DNA of 64,000 nt, from assembly GCA_025267735.1 (NCBI GenBank), contig CM046304.1:25609381-25673380 (forward strand), read 5' to 3'. Numbering within the stretch: position 1 is the first letter of the stretch; each line of letters begins with the position of its first letter. Positions 12,745 through 25,400 of this stretch are shown in pieces. The notes below the pieces were generated by a model. That model was not told where the DNA came from. It did not search any database and saw only the letters and a program-made list of their open reading frames with translations. The translations under genes and the position numbers were made by a program. This stretch comes from Mactra quadrangularis. Its lineage: Eukaryota; Mollusca; Bivalvia; Venerida; Mactridae.

Positions 12745-15700
12745 ATACTATATAGTGTAGTACAGGATCAATATCTTGACGTATATGACCAAAGGCTGAA
12801 CTTACCCGATAGCTTAAAAACATTTTATTAATTGCTTAATATGTTAACATTATAGTCACCAGTCAATGACATGTTTAATATGTACTAAATGACCTTGTAA
12901 TCCCATTGACCATGAAAATAGGATTGCACACTACATGTTCATATATTTGTTCTGAATATTGACCATAGAAAGGTACTTTACCTTATACCACACTTGTACT
13001 TACAGTCTTAGATATTTACCTGCAAACGCATCCTTAAAATGTAACTGCATTTGTACAGTGCCCTACAAACTTTTGAGGCAAAGGCAATTTAATAGAGCTC
13101 TTAATTTGCAACAATTGCTATTGTAAAACCATATTTTTTACGATTTCATATATTTTGTACGATAGATGGGACCTGTAAACAAATTTCATGAATTTTCTGG
13201 TCCCAAATCGTGTCCTGAAAACCAATTGAAATTTAATTCTTAGAAAAAAAATATCCAATGTCAGAATGTTGAAACTGATTTTTGTGCGGTGAAATTGTGA
13301 ATTAACATTTTAACACAATCCCTTTTATGCATATTTTTTCATACATTATATTTTACTTTTAACCACAGGTTGTCTGCAATAAAGAGTCTCCAAAATAGTC
13401 TCCAACCTTTACAAAATATATGTACACGTAATGTATTTATTTTGGGGAGGGACTTTCATGCCGACACCCTATGCTTTTAATCATACTATAAGTAAAATAT
13501 ACTTGTCAAAAAAAACGGGATGAATGAATATAGATAGATTTTTTTAAATTATGTATCTATATAAAAACACACTGAAACCGTAATATCAACGCTCTCATCT
13601 TCTGAGCAACTCGAACTGAGCAGTTAATTTTGTTTCCATACGTATAAATACTTTGAAACTGTACCACATTCAAGTGTTTTCCCTCAAAATGATGTATCCA
13701 ATCTTAAAAGTACAATAACATGCCATGTTTACGAAGTTGATTTATACAAATGTTATTGTTTACATTTACATTGTCAAAATTGTAAACAACATCCGCCGTG
13801 TGAGCTGTGGCTGCTCATCAAAGGGAAGTAAATCTTAGCCAACTTTGTCAAGAGAGTGACTTCCCTTGGATTATTTTGCAGCAGCAACAACGATTCAAAA
13901 ACAATATCATAAATTTAAAACAGCAGCAGCATAAACTTATAACATCAATAACAACACGAATATACAGAACTAACACCTGAAGTGAACAACAGCAACAACT
14001 TAAAACAGAGGTGATTTATGTACAGTACTTGCCAAGTACATGTGGAAGTACAGCGAAAAATAAACATACTTTAAGGGATAAAATAAGAACTTAAGCAAAT
14101 AAAACTATGTACATTGTTTGGGGCTTAATAGTTAATGGTAGCTACAGGGACATGGCACAGTGATCAATTATTTAAACGAGTCAACTGTGTCTGCCTGTTT
14201 TACATGAGTAGGTAGGGCATTCCATTGTATGATAGTACTTATAATAATACGCACTTCTGTATCCAATGATATGAATTAATCAAAGCACTGAAAGTGCTGT
14301 AGGAACGATTCTTGAAAGCGTGTAGGTACCATGTCTAAGATATAATTTCTAAATTTACACAAGTAATAAGTTGTTATATCAAGAACATGATATTATCAAA
14401 AATCTTGCAAATTCAAAGGTATTGCAAGTAAACTATACAACAAAAGTATATACACTTAAAATTCAGTAATTGTCTTTTCTTAAGATGTGCTGTGACTAGT
14501 TTGCTCTTCTGTAGAACTTCAAGGTAGATTCTCTGCAAACTTTTATCTTGATGCTGCTGAGTAATGTTGAACTTCTAGCAAATACTTACATGGATGATAT
14601 AGGTTTTTGGGGAATTAAAGCCAAATATTTGCTGAAAGTCTAGCACGAAATTATTTGTATCAATTTATATATATCAAAATGAAAGCGACTAACAGATTAA
14701 GACATGAATGAGGGAGCGTGACATTTGCATTATTCAAATGATATTATTTTCGCATTCAATCCATTCGTCATATTTAAGTCGATTTGAGATCTTTAATCCG
14801 TTTACACATATTACCCATATTTATCACTTGAAAGTGTATGGTGTCCACATTTAAGGTACATTGTAATTATTAAGTTTATGTATGCCATTGACAGTGTTTT
14901 TCCTATTTATAAAACAGTGAAAATAGTAATGAATACACCGTGTTTTGATCACAAAAACTGATTACAAGGGGAGCCTACTCTGTGCGGCTTAGTAACAGAG
15001 GAAAATAAGGATATTTCGATGGTTGACATCAACTTGTGTGAAAAAGTCCCATTCTCTGATAATCAGTGGTATCGGCTGAAATGCTGCATATATTTATGTA
15101 GTCTATTTTGATTCATGAAATAGCGCATATTTTTTGTAAGCCATTAGTCTTTCATTTGAGGCATTCGTTTAAAGGTGCGAACAAAACTGTCTGTGGCTTA
15201 AGGTAAAAATGTTATCTGCTAAGTGGACCATTTTAAAGATTTATAACCTAGAACAACACGTAGTTATTAACAGTATCCCCAGCACATGTCATTTTGACGC
15301 CGGAAAGGCAATTTTATCTGACAGATTCTCCGGTGGAGTTTGAGCCTTTAAATATGGAAAAAAATATTTTGGTGATTTTTTTGTCCATTTTGGTCACTTT
15401 CACACCAAGATTTAGTGATTGATACCATCAATTTATGTGAAAAATTAACAATTTTTTATGAAACAAAATTTTCCAAAAATTGCTTTAAAAAGTAGCACTT
15501 TCTTTAGAATCAGTGGTATCGCCAATGGTGTATATATTTTAGGTAGTCCATTTTGTTTAATAAAATTGCGCATATTACTGGAAAGTAATGAGTTCTTCAT
15601 ATTACGCATAGATTTGGAGGCGTGAAACAACATTTTGTCCCTTTGATGTTACAATGGAAGGGACCGGAACAATTCTTTAATCTTGTTATAAGCTGAATGG

Positions 15701-16187
15701 TTTCGGCACACTTCAATCATAATCATATCTTCAAGAAGTAAATTTTGACGGTTCGATATAACTAATACAAGTATGATTAATTGCATTTACAATTACAACG
15801 TATCAATAATCACTTTCTAATAAATTCAACATATCAGTTTGTCTACCAACTTCGCGCTATTAAATCATGACAATAAATACGTTCAATTCTATTTTGTTTA
15901 TCTCACATCACACATTTTTTTCAGTCAATTTGAAGTTTAATTTCATAATAATGTTCAATAATCGGTTAAACATGTGCTGAGTCTTACAGTACATGAGTAC
16001 TACATTTTTGTATACAATACATAGAATACGATTGACACAATACTTATGCAATCTCTAAATATCATTACTGTACTTTATCTTCAATTCTTGGTAGAAATAT
16101 ATTCAATTTTGCTTTTTATTGTTAATACATATTTTTTTGGATAAATAACCAAATAGATTATATATCAAACTATCAAAATATATTTTA
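12745..16187. other. intergenic DNA, no gene seen
   Basis: No coding exon was recognised. It includes a CAGCAG/CAACA-rich stretch near 13.88-14.0 kb and a degenerate direct duplication around 14,990-15,180 and 15,410-15,640 (listed separately). Confidence 0.5.
14990..15640 (+). repeat. degenerate direct duplication, units about 450 bp apart
   Basis: The segments near 15,020-15,180 and 15,430-15,620 share ordered landmarks: a CATCAA-TTGTGTGAAAA/CATCAATTTATGTGAAAA pair, AATCAGTGGTATCG, GTAGTCTATTTTG/GTAGTCCATTTTG and GCGCATATT. They are diverged and non-coding, and look like two copies of an old tandem repeat or of a repeat element. Confidence 0.5.
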
Positions 16188-16277
16188 CGGGTCGAGTTGA
16201 TAATGGGTTGAGCTGTCCACAAGTTGAGTTGTCCCAAATTCGGGTTGAGTTGTCCACGGGTTGAGTTGTACCGGACC
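16188..16277. repeat. cluster of GGGTTGAGTTGTCC-like units
   Basis: Five imperfect copies of a 14-bp unit (consensus GGGTTGAGTTGTCC) within 90 bp, all in the same direction. The same unit, in both orientations, forms a second cluster at 36302-36453. Subterminal repeat clusters like this are typical of some MITEs; no ends or target duplication could be fixed here. Confidence 0.6.
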
Positions 16278-19200
16278 CCAATGGAAGCGGTTAATTGTCG
16301 AAGAAGAAAGTGTGACATGCCGTTTATTAATCACTTATGAAAGTCTGTTGTCCACATTTTGGGTGCTTTTTAATGATAAGTGTATGTACAGTGCAAAAAG
16401 GAATGGATTTATAACCTTATAGTCACAATAACTGGTTAAATAAATAGAGACTAGATGGGAGCCCGTGCAAGCACGGGCTTTAGCAAACTCCTCACAGAAC
16501 TTAAGTCACGCTTTGCTACCAAATTATTGATTTGATAAAGGGAGATAACCGCTGCAGGGAGTTTGGTTTGACGTGTCTATTTTTAGCTTTATCTATTTTT
16601 AGACACAAAAAAAACCCATTTTTTGTTGTTTTTTGGCAGTTATTGCAAATATCAAGAGGCTTTGTCAAAAAATAATTGTCAACTTGATATGCCGGTATAT
16701 ATGTGCTCCAGCGACAAACAAAAGATTTATTCAAAGCTGCGCAGTTTCTTCCACAAAACAGGAAACTCGCAAATTTAATAATATAGATGAACCGCCCCTA
16801 TTGTGCGAGCGAATCGTCTACAAGCGAATATAACTGGGTGCGAATCGTTCGCTACCTTTCCGAAACTAGGTCATTCTTCTGCTTTGAGATAAACACGTTT
16901 TCACGATTAGTATTATGCTTCATTCGCAGTCTATACATATGCTATGTTGTGCAAATTCATTTTTCATGCTGTCAAGAGAGATATATGTAGTCAAAACATG
17001 AATTTTTTCGAGGTTTAATAGTCTCGATAACCATGCATTTTACAAACGGAAGTCTTCGTTTTGTAAAGTTTAGTACCCTGCTTTTTCGTTTAAGATAGCT
17101 TACAAGCCGAATGAGCCGGGAACCAACGGTATAGAATAAATAATCAGGTCGGGTTAAAGTTCGTATGAAATATTAATGTATTTGTATACACAACGGGAAT
17201 TAATGAGTATAATTACGATTGACCAGTTTGCGTCGTTTCGAAGTTGTTCGGTAATTTCCGTTTGTAGGGGAGACAACCTAGCTCCGTATAGTTACATGAT
17301 AATGAGAAAGTATGCATAAATTATCATTCTTTGCCTTTGTTGAAAGGCGTGGAAATATGAATATTTATGAGTCAGAATGGTTTTAAGATTTGTCATGTCT
17401 CTGGAACGATAAATCGTTCCAAAAATCACAACTGGTCAAAATAAAATAAATGAAGACTTTATTAGCATGTAATACATTGTAAATACAATGATAATAAACA
17501 TAAAAAGTTAACGAAATAAAATTATTATTATTTTCAATCAAATGAAATGCATTCTTCGACAAAAGATTTTATAATAGAAAGCAGAGTATGCTTACCGCAA
17601 GAACTGTTTCCATGATTCCAAGAGCGGATCTAGGGGGGGGGGCGGACCCGGCGTACGCCCCCCCCAAAAAAATTTCTTCCGTTACACTCCAAATGTACTG
17701 TGGGCAATTTGTCTGGCAAAATCACGTTTGCATGCAAATGCATGAGGCAGGGGAGACCTATCTTCTTCCAATGAAATCGCGTGTTACAATTAAATACTCT
17801 TCAATAACAATGACGTCATACTGAGTTTTTCTTATTTAAAATAGATACCAACCCACATGTTTATTTTCAAAAAATGGTTGCGTGATTTCATTGGCTAGTT
17901 TTCCGCAGTGGTTTCTTTGCGGAACCAATGAAACTGCCTTATTAATTATTCATGTTTACGAGATTTTTCTAACCAAATGACCCACGGTTCATAACACGGC
18001 ATAGCGGAATAGTGTATAGTGGGATAGCCGACAATGGAATATTTAAGGAACTTTTGGAAGGGGGAGAGCATGTTGTTCAATAGTAGTTGTACTCTATTTT
18101 GAAGGCTTTGAAGGCGTTAACATTGACTGTTCAAATTCATGCTTGCCCAAATTTTTGGGTCTCTTACCAGTATCAAAAGGTCAATAGACCCTTGTAAACG
18201 TACAAATGCATTTCCTAAAATATACACACATGTGACAATGACAAAATACATATTTATAATCGATAACATACCGCTGAGAAAAAAAATAATATTTTGAGAA
18301 CAATTAATGTTCAAAAAGGCCTGGATTTACCGCAGCAGGTAAAAGGGGCACGTGCCCCCCCCCCTCCCTAAACGCGAAGAGTACAAAAGAAATAAATGTA
18401 TGTGTATATACAAATACAACAAGGAATGTATACAGATCCTGAACAATAATGTGTTATAAAGAAGTTATGTACAAAGAAAGACGACAAGAAATGTACATAT
18501 ACAAAAGCATACAGTTACATGCATGCACGTTTAATAATGTAAATAAACAACGTATTGAAATACAGAAAGAGTCAGTTTCGTGCACATTGAAACCTAACAA
18601 ATCCATACCACTGATTACTCCTAACACATAAGATTCAAGTACGTTTATTCTAACCTGTATTACTGGCAAATATTATAAACATTTTATTTTTCTCTTCTTG
18701 ACATAAAAAATCTCGAAGTACTGTTTTCCCCTGCACACTGCATACACATTATGTAGGTTCATTAGTGTAGTTTAATATGATAAATAATGTACTATAAATA
18801 CTGTAAAACAACTTAAACTTCAAGTAACACAATGAATGACCACATTATCATTACATTAAACAGTTGCAACACTATCAATATATTCATTATTTCATTGCTC
18901 TTACTTCATAAACTTTATACCATGGAATGTAAACCTTTGATTTGCTGTGGTTATTATCAGAAGATCAGTATATCACTAAAGTGATCACTATGTATACTGC
19001 TTAGTGTATTAACGAGATTTAACTACGCCCATTTCATACGCTTCAATATAAGTAAACACCTGTCACTGATCAGTGAAACAATAACGAGTCAGATGACGGA
19101 ACTACTTTCTCGCCTAACTTTGACTGCATAGTAAATCAGAGACACAAGTATCACTCCACAGGGTAAACTGGTCAGGCATTTTCATAGATAGTTTCCGATT

Positions 19201-19404
19201 TGTGGTATAAAGCCTTTCGGCGAAATCGCCGAAAGTCTAAAAAGGTCACGTAGAGAGTTTCTAAAATTAGCCATACAAGATCTAAATTTTCCAATGTCAA
19301 TAGTCGAAACATAAAATTCTTTAAAAATGATAGTTTAATTTTTTTGTAATGATGTAACTCAGCAGTATCTGCACATTCACCGAACCATGTTCATAATCAA
19401 GATG
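16278..19404. other. intergenic DNA, no gene seen
   Basis: 3' side of the PAN-Sushi-WSC gene. Contains G-run repeat remnants (17616-17700 and near 18320-18375) and a small perfect hairpin at 19215-19237 (CTTTCGGCG, 4-base loop, CGCCGAAAG). No coding exon was recognised. Confidence 0.5.
17616..17700 (+). repeat. fragment related to the GGCGGATC MITE family
   Basis: Carries AGCGGATCTAGGGGGG followed by a C-run, like the end of the elements at 38331-38611 and 60278-60551. Too short and diverged to set boundaries. Confidence 0.35.
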
Positions 19405-22400
19405 TTACTTTTCAAGCAAAATATAAACGTTGTAGTCATACCATTGAATCATCTCTTTATTCCATGTGTTGTCATGACAGTAGCATTGTGGCATAGCTGG
19501 AAAATCAGAGTTATGAATAAGACCTATCATATTTGGATAATCTTCACAGTACTCGAAACATTCCTCAAGTGTAGCTTCTAAGTATTTTTTCGGATGGCCA
19601 CCTATGACTCCATGATCTCTATATTCAGCGTAGCATCTTGTCTTTGAACATACCTCTAAAATATATATAAAATAACATACACGTATAAAGCACATATATA
19701 TACGCTTGCCCACAGTGCCGAGCTAAAATTCCAAAGAGTTTGGATCGCAGTTTTTTTACACTCTTTAAGTTTTTTGGCGCCGTAACGATTCTGTCGGCAA
19801 TCAATAAGTTTGAGTAAACCATTTTACATATTGTATGTACATGTACTACAGTTCTATGAGTTTGAGCTTTTTATAGCTTATAGATGACATTCCAGACAGT
19901 TTGACAATTTTATAATGTATAGAAGACAACAGTTCAAAGAGCTTGTCAATTTTACGTCGTTTATACTGAGTTTGAGCATTTTATTTTGTATAGACGACAT
20001 TCCAGTGAGTTTGGCAATTCTATAATGTAAAGAAGACAACAGGCCAAAGGGTTTGATCACTTTACCACGTATATACCAAGTCTAATAAGATAGACCATTT
20101 AAATGTATGAACAACGTTCAACAGACTTTGTTAAATTGTAAATGGTACATTTCACCAAAATAGTCAGACTACTTACAGATTCTAACTCTTTTGAAAACTT
20201 TGACCAACGTCTTAGGAATTTCAGCTTGACGTACAAACAGGGAGACATTGATAGACTGACAGTGTCATCATTTGCAACCCCGTGTAAGTTATTAGAATCA
20301 CATATAAAATTAATATAATAGGGTCGTAGGTTCGATTCCCAGGTGGGCATACTTTCGTGAAGCTTGGTCATGAAATATTTTTTACGGCCATTCTGCCTCC
20401 TACCACTGATTCTAAATCATGTAGGACTGTATTCAGTCACTGACGGAAGTACGTATGCGCCTTGTAGTTGGTTAACAGCTAAATCCAGATATTTAGCCTT
20501 TCAAGGAACAGTGAGTAGCTGGACTGACCGCCGTGATATAACATATACAATGTGTTGCTACGGCGTTAAACGCAACAAAAATATAATGACAATAAATAAA
20601 GTTTATCATTTTGTGGTAAATAACAAAGTCCATTTAGAATTCAAAGACAGGAATGAATCACAGAAAATCTTTGCAGTAGTGATGAGATTCCATCATAACA
20701 CTTACTAAAGAAAATACTCTAAATAATGAGTATGACGCATACAACGAGTGGGGGAGAAGTGGGTTATATATCCGGACAGTACCAACATACATTGCGTTGG
20801 GTCATACAATATTTTCTTTGGCCATTTCCATTCAGCGACATGATGAATGATTGCTTGAGATATGATTTAAAGAAGAAAAATGTTTAACTCTAAGCAGGTA
20901 TTTAGGATCAGTCCAGAAACCGAACACAAGACATTTTAATTCGTTGTCAGACGTGTTATAAATACAATGTATTTGAAATTAAATATAGTTTTGTACACAC
21001 AATCGAGCAATACGTCAACTTACTTGGAACGCATTTAGGTGTTGGCCAAATCCAACTTCCGTTTGTAACGCATTCTCGTGATAATTCAGTTTCTATGTCG
21101 ACAAAGTCCGGTTTACATGAATATTTTTTTATTGAGCCGTCGGCTGTTCCATTTGAAAATTCTATGAAGTACGTATCATTTTCAGATGGATACTCTTTCT
21201 TGCATATACCTAAACATTGACAGAATATTTTCATTGGTAGCCCTATATTCTATTTCTAAATATTTCTATGTTAAAAGACTGGACACAACCATGTCAAGTT
21301 TGAATGCAAAGTCATAGAGGACTATAAGATTGTTTGATTGTTTGGCATTTAAATATGTAACTGTAGACATTACGGTTTTAGTGAACTAACAAAACTGACT
21401 ACGGAGCTGACCATAGGCGGTTGACACAGTTTCGAGACTAAAACTCTGTGTATACATATAAAGCTTAAATTTCTTCGAAAATGGTATTTTTACCATAAAG
21501 AGGCTAGTACAATAATTATAGGGGCATTTTTAATTTATCATCGAAATATCTAATAATTACAGTACCGAAATCTAGTACATTGTACTATCGAAATGATGGA
21601 TAAATGTACATACTGCTTCTAAAGACCCGTTGCATTGCATTCAATGTGAGGATATTCGCAATATCGCCAAATTGCTTATATTAGTAGTCATATGTGCTCA
21701 TCCAGTCAGTTTGCACTCAATGACCCCGGTTATTTTCCTTCTTTATTCTATATAAACCGCCATCTTGGAAAATCAATAAAATGAGTCGCTTTTTGTAGTC
21801 CGCTCAGGTGAGTTATTTTTAGCACGGGGGAGCAGACGAACTGATGACGTAACAACCAATCAGTGTCCACCATATTGTTGTAGGTAGTGGGCGTTGTTAT
21901 GTTGACGGATCATCCAGATCTTTTTTAGCGGTGATTTAGCAGACGGTCTTTTCCGTCATAAATCGACTCTTAAGCTAGTTCGACCCCATAAAGTTAGTAC
22001 ACGTATATCCAAAGCAGTTCATCTTTCCTGGTATAGTGTTTGGTTTGATCATAAATCGCTTTCATTCATGCACTGTCGATCTGGTGAAGTTAACCGCGGT
22101 ATGTCCGTCAATACATAACACAAGTGGTATAACATAGGGTTAAAAGCTATAAATAATAACCAAATTAGATACTTTTATACCATTTTATTTATATACAACA
22201 TAAATCATACACGTTTATACAATCACTAGAGCTAGTTGCGTTTATACTAATTTTATAATACATACAACATTATAATATACATTTCATGGATAGGTACATG
22301 TATACATAGAGTCTGAGGTTAACAATATTTACATTCCGTAAGGTTTAGTAAGATAGTTATTCATGATGACCCGTTTGTCAAAAACAATCCTATAATCTTT

Positions 22401-25400
22401 ACATTCGCGTTTAGTGATCACGTCACCGGTAGTGGGATTTCTGGCAATTTTATGTTCGTCTACTACAGTCACACACTCGCTACCTTTCCCCGTTACCATA
22501 TCTTTGACTGTATTGAAGTTGATGTCCAAACAATTCTTAAAGTTCAGAGTAATACCTCTGACTTTACAAACCGTGGAGTTACCATTATTTGCAGGCTTTA
22601 AAAGAGTATACGCATAATTTTTTGGACCCCCTGTTACGAACGACGTGATTTTGTTTTCTGAAACCTCATCTGTCAGATCGCCCAAGTAATCCCCAAGCGA
22701 CGGTTCCCATTGGCCTTGTACAGAGGTAAAGACCACGGAATCAGTGTCACAGTACAACACGCGTTTTCCCAAAGGTTTCAGATAGCTGTAAAGTTTGAGC
22801 CGCGCTTGTGCAGTGGTATACGCTGCTATGATGACATTTGTCTTCGATGACGTTTCTATGAAATCGTCCCGATAAGCCCACTCTAACTTGACAGACTCGT
22901 CGTTAATAAACTGAACATTTTTTACTTTTTGTTGGTCAGAGGTCATCATGTCAAAGAATTGCGCAGGGTTGTCAGTATGTGTCGTTTGTGTTAAGTTCGC
23001 CCGTTGACCAAATTTCCCCCAGAATGAATTAAGCATTAACTTAGCTAGTGACCTAAGCCCCGGGTTATATTCGATCTTGTCATAATCCAATAAAATGCCC
23101 TCCCTCTCATAATACTGACATATGTATTTTTGTCTTGAATTTTCATCTACGCACCATTCCGGCCACCCGCTAGCCTCTTGCTTCACTTTCAAAAACGTAT
23201 TTACATACTCAGTGAAAATACCCCCAGATTTCGAGTATGGATCGTACTGAGATATGTTATCAAAATGCCAGACCTCATAGATCCGCTGAAGGACGTAACC
23301 TTGTGCAATAGCTTCTTTCAGTTCATCACTAACCCAGGTACCAATAAATGAACGTTCACCAGACGTATGAGTACATTCTGTTTGTTGAAATGTTTCTGCG
23401 CAAGAGCGACATAGGCTAAACATGAGTTTTCCATTGCATTTTACGGGCAAAACCGGAATATGTAGTCCTCTAGGTGGCAGCACTTTGCACTTAATTAGTC
23501 CTTCATAATTTGAAATATCTTTAAAATTTTCCGTGATGACCTGAGGGTGACCGAGGGGAATTTTCCCTGTTTTATTGACCCACGGGTATAATGATGTTAC
23601 GTCATAGTATTTGATATGTTTTTCGTCAGTGGCGTCCTCGTACAATTTGAAACCTTCGGTTCTCCCACCAAAAAAGGCCTCTCGTGGTTCTAATGGACTG
23701 ACAAGTTCAAGGCTATCAATGAATTTTTTCATGTTATCATTTTTGCGTACCTCCTGCGTATATTCACATTCCCAGATACTGACATATTTGTAACCTTGAG
23801 ATTCTAGAAAATGTTTCTTCTCTATGGTCCTAACATACAGATCAGCCATAGATGTTTCAGTCACTGGGTTAACGGTCGTTTTAGAATAACATTTCGGACA
23901 CCCATGCCAGAAACAACCATGGAATTCGAGAGCGATCTTGTCACCATTTTGCTCATAATACCCATCTACTTTGTAAGGCCCTATGTCCTTTTCACCATAA
24001 TTTCTACCGTGTTGAATATTGATCCCTTTCTTGTGCGACATGTACATTAACCACTGATAGGCCATGATAGACTGTTTTGCTTCTGGTCGATAGCCATGTG
24101 GTGGTATAATGCCGACTGTTGATGGTTCCAGAAACAGGGTTCGATACACAAGGTGGCATGCAGAGGCAATAGTGATACATCTCTCGAAAGGGTCAATCCC
24201 ACTGTGACCATCTTGTTTTGTTAAACCCATAAACAGTGTTCTGAATTTAAGACAACATCTCCTTAGAATATCCACGTCTGATCGGCAGTACCGCAGTAAT
24301 TCTTCTTGAAAATTAAATACATTGTTCTTGTTGTCATCATACCACTTGAGGAACTTTGCCCTAGCATCTGGTTTCATCGCATCCGGGCCATAATACTTTA
24401 TATCTGGAAGATGTTGCAGTACTGCATGTTGGTTTTCGTCCCTATTATACAGATGGGGAAAATACCCTTTGGAAATTTCCTTCTCTCCGAAGGCACCAGG
24501 CATTCCAGCCAATGGCATGGGGATAAAGTTTAAGGAGTCAATCATTCTTATATTGCACACTGGGACGTTGATACACATGTATTTTGACCCAGTTGTGATG
24601 ACCTCAGGAAGCACTGCGTTTTCGTGTAGATACTGCAGAATAGGGTAGCTGTCGTATCCTTTAAAATTATGACAGATGACCGTTGCACCAGCATTTTCTT
24701 CAGAAAACAACCATTTACAGAAATCATTGGTTGTATTAGGGCCAGCGAATACACGTTCGTTGTTTGAACATTTTCCGCAGTTTGATGTGGGCGTTACAGT
24801 TTCATGCATACACATGGAACATACTTTGTGTGCGACACAAAGATTCGGTTTATGCCTGAAACTCCCACACCATGACTTTGAACAATTTCTGCATTTGTCA
24901 TTGTCACCAGGAACATATCCGCTATCGCATTGTAGAAGCGTGTCCTGTGTACATTCAAAATCGAAAAATATATATTTGGCAAGCTGATGTTTCGTCTTCT
25001 TGCTCTTTTTCGAGTTGTCCTCCATCTGCACTGGCTGCATAAAACACTGATGGTCATCCACGAAGAAATCCTTACAAGTCTTACAATATACTTCATGACA
25101 GACATGCTCGGTTTTGTGGAGTTTTTTGTTGACTGTTTGGTCGCAATTTGTACACTTATAATATGTTTCACATGTACATTTACCGCCTTCACTTTTTATC
25201 TGTAAATGCATCTGGTAGCATTTGCCATTCTTAAAATGTCTATTGCATTTGTTACAGAACTTCCAATCCTCATCTTCTTCTGAATGTATTTGGTGACAAT
25301 ACACACATGGGTTATTGCACGTATGTGTCTCTCTATTATTGTATCCTTTCTTACATTGTACACAGAAGTAGCTACGGTTAAGAAAACCGGTCATCTTCGT

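Noticed and set aside
16516..16990. Overlapping 66-72 codon frames on both strands
   Set aside because: No conserved residues and no splice context; consistent with chance.
20364..20708. 114-codon plus-strand frame
   Set aside because: It runs through the body of a SINE and beyond; it is an accident of the repeat.
24676..25205. Several 70-130 codon frames on both strands inside PolB
   Set aside because: They overlap conserved PolB sequence and show no motif of their own.
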